A stretch of DNA of 36,402 bases, from the NCBI GenBank assembly GCA_030631665.1, contig DAOVKU010000003.1, positions 1 to 36,402 on the forward strand, in the 5' to 3' direction. Made by a program: the position numbers and the translations under genes. The stretch is from Candidatus Omnitrophota bacterium (GTDB lineage Bacteria; Omnitrophota; Gorgyraeia; DAOVKU01). The notes beneath the pieces are model-generated. The model had not been told where the DNA came from. It made no database searches and was given only the letters and a program-made list of their open reading frames with translations. Below are positions 30,187-36,402 of this stretch, piece by piece. Within the stretch, counting starts at the first letter, position 1. The number at the start of each line of letters is the position of its first letter.

Positions 30187-31905
30187 TTAAAACTTTGTTC
30201 CGTGCTTTAAGCCGAAAAATTCCTTATCTTTTTCAAAACGCATCAACAAAAAACGGTTTCCGTGTAATTTATACTCCAATTCCATGGCCGCCTCTTCTTC
30301 GGTTAAATTCTGTGTTTCTTTATTGACAAAAGTCTCGAAACCAATTTTTAAGTTTTCGCTAAATGCTCTTTTCATGGTAAACCCTGATTGATCGCTGCGA
30401 CGGCTGATATCCCATCCGTCGAGAATAATGGTCTTTTCATCACTCAAGACTTTGATGTCATTAAAAAATTCCGCAGGTTCAGCTTTTCTTAAATCAATCT
30501 TGCCGTCCAAAATAAAAAAGCCGCCTTCCTCTCTATAAATTCTGGAATCGTGTAAAGTTAAAATAGGATATTTGTCTTTAAGATTTACATTGGCACTTGC
30601 AAATTTTACACCCAGAAGACTCCCTTTTTTGCTCTCAAGAGTAACTTTAATCGTTGGATTAAATAAATTGCCTTCTACGTAAATTTTCCCACTCACCTTC
30701 CCTTCCAATAAAGGAGGCTCTCCGTTAGCTTGGTTAGATGAAGGTAAAAAGCGCGCCGAATCCATTTCCTTAATTTTCCAGACTAAGTTAATCTCAGGCG
30801 GATGTTTACTAAAATCAATTGTGCCGCTGGCAAAATGTTCCAAGCCCCACCTGGCCCAGATAATATTTAAAAGACTGTCTTTATAATCACAAAAAACTTC
30901 TAACTCATCAAGGGGCTGCTGATCTATTATAGTTCCATGAGTTGAAACTTTACATGTAAAGCGCCTCTTCTCTTCCTCATCCTTAAACAATTTCCCCCTG
31001 GCCCGAAGAAGACTAATTATGTCCCGACCCAAGAGATTAAAATGATTGAAATTTAAGCTCAATAAAAATGGTCTCGGGGCCGTTTCATTTAAAGAAACAT
31101 TATCGGTTAAAGCAAAATCAACAGTCAGTGATTTTTTTTCTTGCCCGGGGCAAAAGATTTTAGCGGTAAATTTATCGGTTTTAAAATCGTAAGAACCTTC
31201 GGCCAAATAAAATTGATTGAAGCTGGCATCTTTAATTTTAATCTTTTCATCTGAAATATTCAATAAACTTTTAAAATCGATTTTTTTCTCATCCAATACA
31301 AACACTTGACCCTCAAGTTCCAATTCCCTTAAAGGGCCTTCTATGTTAAAAGTTGTTTTGGTAACTCCTTTTGTGTATGTAAATTCTAAGTCTAACTTGG
31401 GAATACCTTCTTCGGTTATTTTCCCTGCTAAAGATAGTTTATCCGCCTTATGCCCGGCTATTAAATTAATTTGCTTTATCTGTCTTTTATCAACTATAAC
31501 CTTTCCCCCTATTTGAGTAAGCATTGGCGTGTGTGAATTGAAATATAATCTGCCATCGCTGAGCACAAGCACCAACTCTTTATAGCCAAAAACTTGAGCC
31601 AGAAACAAATCCCAGATGCGGTAATTGGGCAGAACAGCATTAGCCTGAAAAGAGGCAAGGCGGCAACCGTTTTTTTTGCGTAAAATATGAATATTTTCAA
31701 AAGTCAGGGGGCTTATAATCCCTCCGCCAATTTTTTCAATCCCAACCTCTATATTAAAATCCCTGGCTATTCTTTTCTGGACATAAACCTTAAAATTATT
31801 TAAAAGAAGCGGCCCCACTACTGTCAATAGACAAATAATTAAAGCTATTAATGAGGTAATAAAAATTAACCGCAAACGACGCTTTTTTAAAAAAATGTAT
31901 CTCAT
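30187..31905 (-). CDS. AsmA/TamB-like periplasmic lipid-bridge protein
   Basis: 572 residues. One N-terminal membrane helix (about 12-32, RLIFITSLIALIICLLTVVG) is followed by a long beta-rich chain starting with RIARDFNIEVGIEKIGGGII. Many alternating strands with short LDG and GKI-type turns resemble the repeating grooves of AsmA/TamB proteins. The last about 45 residues (LEYKLHGNRFLLMRFEKDKE, FFGLKHGTKF) are close in pattern to the TamB C-terminal domain. It is shorter than TamB (about 1260). Such proteins form hydrophobic channels for lipids from inner to outer membrane. Its ATG precedes mlaE, so this function is strongly suggested by context. Exact family needs profile comparison. Confidence 0.75.
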   Translation of the reverse strand: MRYIFLKKRRLRLIFITSLIALIICLLTVVGPLLLNNFKVYVQKRIARDFNIEVGIEKIGGGIISPLTFENIHILRKKNGCRLASFQANAVLPNYRIWDLFLAQVFGYKELVLVLSDGRLYFNSHTPMLTQIGGKVIVDKRQIKQINLIAGHKADKLSLAGKITEEGIPKLDLEFTYTKGVTKTTFNIEGPLRELELEGQVFVLDEKKIDFKSLLNISDEKIKIKDASFNQFYLAEGSYDFKTDKFTAKIFCPGQEKKSLTVDFALTDNVSLNETAPRPFLLSLNFNHFNLLGRDIISLLRARGKLFKDEEEKRRFTCKVSTHGTIIDQQPLDELEVFCDYKDSLLNIIWARWGLEHFASGTIDFSKHPPEINLVWKIKEMDSARFLPSSNQANGEPPLLEGKVSGKIYVEGNLFNPTIKVTLESKKGSLLGVKFASANVNLKDKYPILTLHDSRIYREEGGFFILDGKIDLRKAEPAEFFNDIKVLSDEKTIILDGWDISRRSDQSGFTMKRAFSENLKIGFETFVNKETQNLTEEEAAMELEYKLHGNRFLLMRFEKDKEFFGLKHGTKF

Positions 31906-31961
31906 TTTCGATTCTCGATATTTGCAAAACTAGCATTTAGAATTTAACTCTTTAGTAAAAA

Positions 31962-34421
31962 CTATTTAGTTTTAAAAGTAAGCCTGTCTTTTTCTCTGAT
32001 AACTTTTATTTTCTGCCCTTTCTTAAGTTCTCCCTCTAGTACCTGCTGCGCCAAAGGGTTTTCAATATAACGAGTAATGGTTCTCTTAAGAGGCCTGGCT
32101 CCATAAATGAAATTAAAACCTTTTTCAATTAAGAACTCTTTCGCCTCTGGACTCAATTCAATAATTATTTCCAGTTCTTTAAGTCTCGTTTTGACTTCGG
32201 CAATTTCTATATCTACTATCTTTTGCAATTGTGCTTTGGTAAAAGGATGGAAGACAATAATATCGTCGATTCGATTCAAAAATTCAGGTTTAAATGTCTT
32301 CTTAACCTGATCCAGCAATTTATCTTTCATTTCTTTAAAGCTCGATTTTTCCTTTTCGGATTTAAAACCTATTGAACCTTGCTTGCGGAGCAATTCTGCG
32401 CCGATATTTGAAGTCATAACTAGAATCGTATTTTTAAAATCAACCTTTCTTCCGAAGCTGTCTGTCAACCGGCCTTCTTCTAAAACTTGAAGCAGAATAT
32501 TAAAAACATCCGGGTGTGCCTTTTCTATCTCATCCAGTAAAACTACCGAATACGGCCTTCGCCTGACCCTCTCGGTCAACTGCCCGCCCTCCTCATAACC
32601 GACATAGCCGGGAGGAGCACCAACTAACCTGCTAACATTAAAACGTTCCATGTATTCTGACATATCAAGTTGAATAATGGCTTCTTCGTCTCCGAACATA
32701 AATTCAGCCAGTGCTCGAGCCAAAAGAGTCTTCCCCACGCCTGTGGGACCAAGAAAAACAAATGAACCAATTGGGCGACGAGGATTCTTTAAGCCCGCCC
32801 TTGAACGCCTGATAGCATTGGCGATAACTGAAATGGCTTCGTCCTGTCCAACCACGCGTTTATGAAGACCTTCTTCTGCGTGTATTAAACGTTCTGTTTC
32901 CTTCTGCTCCAGCCTTGAAAGTGGAATGCCTGTCCATTTAGAGACAATGTGGGCGATGTCTTCGGCTGTAACTACTTTCTCGCTATCCATCTTTTTCTTG
33001 CTCCAGGCCCTTCTGGCCTCTTCCATTTCCCTGCGCGCTTCTCTTTCCTGGTCTCTTAAGTTGGCTGCTTTCTCAAAATCTTGCGCCACTACTGCCTCTT
33101 CTTTTTGTTTTCTTAGAGCCTTTGCTTTCTTCTCAAGTTCTTTTAAAATGGGCGGGCTGATCATTGATTGCAGTTTAACTCTCGAACCTGCTTCATCCAT
33201 TAAATCTATAGCCTTATCAGGTAAGAATCGGCCGGTTATATATCTATCGGAAAGTCTGGCGGCGGCTTCCAGAGCCTCATCCTTTATTTTTACTTTATGA
33301 TGAGTTTCATATCGTTCTCTCAGGCCTTTTAAAATTTCCATAGTCTGTTCCACTGTAGGAGGATTGACAATTATAGTTTGAAAGCGCCGCTCAAGGGCAG
33401 CATCTTTCTCAATGTTCTTCCTATATTCATTCAATGTCGTGGCGCCTATACATTGAACTTCTCCTCGCGATAAAGCCGGTTTTAAAATATTGGACGCATC
33501 TATGGCACCTTCAGCTCCCCCAGCTCCGACCAACGTATGAATTTCATCAATAAAAACAATTATATTTTCTGCTTGCTTGATTTCATCCAGGATGGCTTTT
33601 ATTCTTTCTTCAAACTGCCCGCGATATTTCGTGCCGGCTACCATCAAAGCCAGGTCAATGGCAATTATTCTTTTATCAGTTAATATCTCAGGTATATCCA
33701 TTTTGATTATTTTCTGCGCTAGCCCTTCTACAATAGCTGTCTTACCCACGCCGGCTTCCCCTAAAAGAACGGGGTTATTTTTTGTTCTACGGCCCAAAAT
33801 TTGAATAAGCCGCTCAATCTCCGGCTCTCTGCCAATGACCGGGTCTAATTTACCATCTTTGGCCAATTTTGTAAGGTCTCTACCAAAGGCATCTACAGCC
33901 GGCGTTTTTGATTTTTGCGCCGGAGGCGCATTTGTGTTGCCGCCGGGAGTAGTTCCCCACTGTGAAAATGAAAAACCAGGAGTGGCAGAACCCAAAAGGC
34001 CCATTATCTCCGCTCGAACTTTGTTTAAATCCAGGCCAAGATTAACAAGAACCTGGCTGGCAATGCCTTCGCCTTCTCTAAGCAGTCCCAAAAGGAGATG
34101 CTCTGTTCCAATATAATTGTGTTCCAGACTACGCGCTTCGTCCATAGCCAGTTCTATAACTTTTTTAGACCTTGGCGTAAAAGGCATATCACTAACCATT
34201 TTAGTTGCAGGACCTGTTTTTACCAATTTTTCCACTTCAAGCCGAATTTTACGCAGGCCCAAATTCATATTTTGCAAAACCACCGCAGCTACGCCTTGTC
34301 CTTCTTTTACCAAACCAAGTAAAATGTGTTCCGTGCCAATATAATCGTGATTAAGACGTTTGGCCTCTTCCTTGGCAAGTATAATTACTTTTCTAGCTCT
34401 TTCTGTGAAACGCTCAAACAT
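31962..34421 (-). CDS. clpC: ATP-dependent Clp protease ATPase ClpC
   Basis: 819 residues, the family length. Two Clp-N repeats (1-145) start with [13 protein letters not shown] and [16 protein letters not shown] domain 1 has Walker A GEAGVGKT and Walker [11 protein letters not shown]. The middle coiled coil includes a UVR motif ([18 protein letters not shown]) for McsA-type partners. AAA domain 2 has GPTGVGKT and [10 protein letters not shown], and ends in a D2-small domain. It unfolds substrates, including arginine-phosphorylated proteins, for ClpP. The start is backed by AAGGAGG 10 bp before the ATG. It follows mcsB by 100 bp in the classic mcsA-mcsB-clpC order. Confidence 0.98.
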   Translation of the reverse strand: MFERFTERARKVIILAKEEAKRLNHDYIGTEHILLGLVKEGQGVAAVVLQNMNLGLRKIRLEVEKLVKTGPATKMVSDMPFTPRSKKVIELAMDEARSLEHNYIGTEHLLLGLLREGEGIASQVLVNLGLDLNKVRAEIMGLLGSATPGFSFSQWGTTPGGNTNAPPAQKSKTPAVDAFGRDLTKLAKDGKLDPVIGREPEIERLIQILGRRTKNNPVLLGEAGVGKTAIVEGLAQKIIKMDIPEILTDKRIIAIDLALMVAGTKYRGQFEERIKAILDEIKQAENIIVFIDEIHTLVGAGGAEGAIDASNILKPALSRGEVQCIGATTLNEYRKNIEKDAALERRFQTIIVNPPTVEQTMEILKGLRERYETHHKVKIKDEALEAAARLSDRYITGRFLPDKAIDLMDEAGSRVKLQSMISPPILKELEKKAKALRKQKEEAVVAQDFEKAANLRDQEREARREMEEARRAWSKKKMDSEKVVTAEDIAHIVSKWTGIPLSRLEQKETERLIHAEEGLHKRVVGQDEAISVIANAIRRSRAGLKNPRRPIGSFVFLGPTGVGKTLLARALAEFMFGDEEAIIQLDMSEYMERFNVSRLVGAPPGYVGYEEGGQLTERVRRRPYSVVLLDEIEKAHPDVFNILLQVLEEGRLTDSFGRKVDFKNTILVMTSNIGAELLRKQGSIGFKSEKEKSSFKEMKDKLLDQVKKTFKPEFLNRIDDIIVFHPFTKAQLQKIVDIEIAEVKTRLKELEIIIELSPEAKEFLIEKGFNFIYGARPLKRTITRYIENPLAQQVLEGELKKGQKIKVIREKDRLTFKTK

Positions 34422-34442
34422 TAACTAATAACCTCCTTAAAT

Positions 34443-34515
34443 CACAGAAGTCAGAAAACAGAAATCAGAAAAAACCTTTTATTTTTTATCTTCTGTCCTC
34501 TGTTATCTGTATTCT
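34443..34515. repeat. Degenerate CAGAARNCAG-type repeats, gap between mcsB and clpC
   Basis: CACAGAAGTCAG, AAAACAGAAATCAG and then TCTTCTGTCCTCTGTTATC form inverted words around a T-rich middle. Composition and layout match the sequence at 28508-28603, showing a dispersed, low-complexity intergenic element. No promoter is evident in this gap. Confidence 0.5.
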
Positions 34516-34521
34516 GGTGTT

Positions 34522-35571
34522 CTATTTTAATCTTTTCCTTATCAGCTGCGCTCTTTTCATGTCCCTCTCCTCCGGCGTTAGCGCCCTTCCTTCTATTTTC
34601 TGCAGATGAGCCGGTTGAACTAAAACAAACAACTCATTAACCAAAGAACGGTTGATGCTTTTTACAAGCTCGAGGTCAACTCCTAATTTAAGCGTAGATA
34701 ATAAACTTATGGCTTCGCCGGAAGAGATAATGCGCGCATTCTTTAGTATACCATAAGCCCTGCAAATTTTATCTTCAACTTCCAATAAATTGTTTTTAAG
34801 TAATCTTATTCTTGAATCTCTTTCGTGATCGATAACCTGCTTTATAATGCGTTTTATATCATTGATTATATCCGTTTCGCTTCTTCCTAAAGTTATTTGA
34901 TTTGAAATCTGGAAAAAATTACCTGCGGCCTCGGTACCTTCCCCATAAAGGCCTCTGGCAGCAAAACTCAATTTGGTAATTGTCTCCAAAATCTTTTCTA
35001 TTCTTTTATTTATAACCAGGGTTGGTAAATGCAGCATAGCCGAAGCCCGCATACCAGTACCGGTATTGGTCGGACAAGCAGTCAAAAAACCCAGTTTGGA
35101 CGAATAAGCAAATCCGAGATTAGAGCTTAATTCATCATCTATTCTGTCAATAAGACGCCAACTCTCTGAGAAATCAAATCCAGGCTGGATTATCTGAAGA
35201 CGCAAGTGGTCCTCTTCATTAATCATGATAGAAAATACTTCTTTATCAGAAATGCATACTGCTCTTGGCCCTTTTTTGGCCGCTAATTCCCGGCTTATCA
35301 GTTGCCTTTCAAGCAAGAACTGTATATCAATGTTACTTAGTTCATCCAATTTCAAAAATAAAGATTTTTTAAAGCAACTACTCTTATCAATAGCTTTTTT
35401 TATCTTTTCTAAGACAGCCCGTTGATTCTTTTTATCGGCCCAATCAGTAAAAGGAAATTTCTTTAAATTTCTGGCCAATCTTATTCTGCTCGACATAACA
35501 ATGTCTGAATTGGCACCAGTTCCTTTAAGCCACTGCCCTGTATTTTTAAGTAGATCGTTTAATTTTGTCAT
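34522..35571 (-). CDS. mcsB: Protein arginine kinase McsB
   Basis: 349 residues, normal length. It phosphorylates arginines on proteins, marking them for ClpC-ClpP. The phosphagen-kinase fold is visible in DIVMSSRIRLARN (23-35), ACPTNTGTGMRASAMLHLP, and RGLYGEGTEAAGNFFQISNQ, which matches the McsB-specific loop; a basic RDSRIRLLKNN segment fits the phospho-arginine binding site. The start overlaps the end of mcsA by 26 bp; this length fits the Bacillus protein. It works with McsA encoded just upstream. Confidence 0.96.
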   Translation of the reverse strand: MTKLNDLLKNTGQWLKGTGANSDIVMSSRIRLARNLKKFPFTDWADKKNQRAVLEKIKKAIDKSSCFKKSLFLKLDELSNIDIQFLLERQLISRELAAKKGPRAVCISDKEVFSIMINEEDHLRLQIIQPGFDFSESWRLIDRIDDELSSNLGFAYSSKLGFLTACPTNTGTGMRASAMLHLPTLVINKRIEKILETITKLSFAARGLYGEGTEAAGNFFQISNQITLGRSETDIINDIKRIIKQVIDHERDSRIRLLKNNLLEVEDKICRAYGILKNARIISSGEAISLLSTLKLGVDLELVKSINRSLVNELFVLVQPAHLQKIEGRALTPEERDMKRAQLIRKRLK

Positions 35572-36064
35572 TCCTTTTTCTCTTCTGTAGTTCTTTTATT
35601 TTATCTCTTAATTTCACAGCTTCTTCAAATTCCTCTTTTTCTATGACCACATTTAATCTATGTTGAATTTGTTGAATTTCGCTTTGTTCTTTCAGGCGCC
35701 CTGAAATCTTTTTCGGCGATTTCCCAAAATGATGCACTGAGCCGTGAATCTTCTCTAAAAGCGGGAGGAGAGGCTTTCTGAACGTTTCGTAACACTGCGC
35801 ACACCCAAAGCGACCTGTCTTTTTGAAATCCTTAAATGTCATACCGCAACCGGGACAACTCTTAAGTGTTTTTTCTCTTTCTCCAACTTCTATGCCGAGA
35901 TCTATCAGGCCGGTTAATAAGTCAGCTATGCCGAATGATTGTGCGTCTACCATTCCTTTTTTCTTAGCACAATTCTCACAAAGGTGTACTTCAGTAGTTT
36001 TGCCGTTTACTATTTCAGTAACATGAACGGTTGCTCGTTTCTTCCCGCAAATTTCACAGAGCAT
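35546..36064 (-). CDS. mcsA: McsA, zinc-binding activator of McsB
   Basis: 172 residues. Two zinc sites are visible: C3-C6-C29-C32 and C70-C73-C88-C91, the family layout. A C-terminal UVR motif (about 133-160, VIEKEEFEEAVKLRDKIKEL) mediates contact to ClpC or McsB. McsA activates McsB and takes part in heat or metal stress control. It overlaps ilvE by 11 bp and mcsB by 26 bp. The regulator CtsR, normally first in this operon, is not here; the neighbouring upstream gene is ilvE instead. Confidence 0.95.
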   Translation of the reverse strand: MLCEICGKKRATVHVTEIVNGKTTEVHLCENCAKKKGMVDAQSFGIADLLTGLIDLGIEVGEREKTLKSCPGCGMTFKDFKKTGRFGCAQCYETFRKPLLPLLEKIHGSVHHFGKSPKKISGRLKEQSEIQQIQHRLNVVIEKEEFEEAVKLRDKIKELQKRKRNDKIKRST

Positions 36065-36402
36065 ATCTTACGCCTTCTTTTTTAGTGATTTCTCTAAAGG
36101 CCGAAATCAATTCTTTTGTAATTTTCCCCGGCTTGCCGTTGCCGATAATCCGCCCGTCAATTTTAACAACCGGTATAATCTCTGCAGCCGTACCTGTCAA
36201 AAAACACTCATTCGCGTTAAATAACTCGTGTCTTGTCAAGGTTGTCCTTTGGACTTCAATGCCCAGCTTCCGCCCCAGTTCAATTACTACGCCCCGGGTG
36301 ATGCCGCGCAAGGCCCCGTGATAAATAGGCGGTGTCTTTAAAATGCCCTTTCTTACAATAAAAATATTATCACCGCTGCATTCGGCTACATATCCATAAT
36401 TA
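36054..36402 (-). CDS. ilvE: Branched-chain aminotransferase-like class IV aminotransferase (N-terminus beyond the window)
   Basis: 116 C-terminal residues are visible; the frame runs to the window edge, so the start is missing. The text GYVAECSGDNIFIVRKG and the following GALRGITRGVVIELGRKLG match class IV PLP aminotransferases of the IlvE type, as does NECFLTGTAAEIIPVVKIDG. It moves amino groups between glutamate and branched-chain keto acids. D-amino-acid aminotransferase or aminodeoxychorismate lyase are relatives, but the sequence around ECSGDNIF fits IlvE best. It overlaps mcsA by 11 bp, so it is the upstream gene in the mcsA-mcsB-clpC transcript. Confidence 0.85.
   Translation of the reverse strand, partial: NYGYVAECSGDNIFIVRKGILKTPPIYHGALRGITRGVVIELGRKLGIEVQRTTLTRHELFNANECFLTGTAAEIIPVVKIDGRIIGNGKPGKITKELISAFREITKKEGVRYAL

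Noticed and set aside
32926-34344. Plus-strand open frames opposite clpC
   Set aside because: They are antisense shadows of a highly conserved gene, without ribosome sites or recognisable domains.

Overview
All recognisable genes in this window lie on the minus strand, so the window is read here from the right end to the left. The gene content points to a Gram-negative-type (diderm) bacterium with low to moderate GC. It has a heptosyltransferase, an Mla-type lipid transport operon with a TamB/AsmA-like protein, a secretin and a PEP-CTERM protein, together with the McsA-McsB-ClpC arginine-phosphorylation proteolysis set better known from Firmicutes. This mixture fits uncultured diderm lineages such as Omnitrophota (OP3). 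That placement is inferred from gene content and was not tested by phylogeny.

Right third (about 36402 to 21461), housekeeping. A truncated ilvE-like aminotransferase leads into mcsA, mcsB and clpC. These are followed by a tightly packed outer-membrane lipid transport block (TamB/AsmA-like protein, MlaE permease, MlaF ATPase, MlaD). Then come radA, a PIN-TRAM membrane protein, ispD, ispF (isoprenoid precursors), cysE and cysS (cysteine synthesis and charging). Intergenic gaps here hold several unrelated palindromic or hairpin repeats.

Middle (about 21430 to 17590), independently promoted genes. A PEP-CTERM secreted protein has a sigma70-like promoter and two LacI-family-type operators. A second secreted carbohydrate-binding-like protein has its own promoter. 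Three structured 26-bp repeats follow it. A REC-GAF-GAF-GGDEF diguanylate cyclase comes next, with its own promoter and a hairpin abutting its start codon.

Left half (17500 to 1), surface polysaccharide. A strong promoter drives a three-gene operon (secretin, Wzz-type chain-length protein, tyrosine kinase) that ends in a good rho-independent terminator. A small nucleotidyltransferase module flanked by 19-bp near-identical direct repeats follows. After it comes an AT-rich biosynthesis cluster: UDP-GlcNAc 2-epimerase, glycosyltransferases, two methyltransferases, flippase, O-antigen ligase/polymerase, a decayed glycosyltransferase, a radical SAM-SPASM enzyme, a GT9 heptosyltransferase, and the start of a GH20-type hexosaminidase cut by the window edge.

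Together the left half plausibly builds, flips, polymerises and exports a cell-surface glycan. The secretin sits where a Wza-like outer-membrane exporter would be expected. The c-di-GMP synthase and the PEP-CTERM protein next door are plausible regulatory and structural partners of the same surface or biofilm program.
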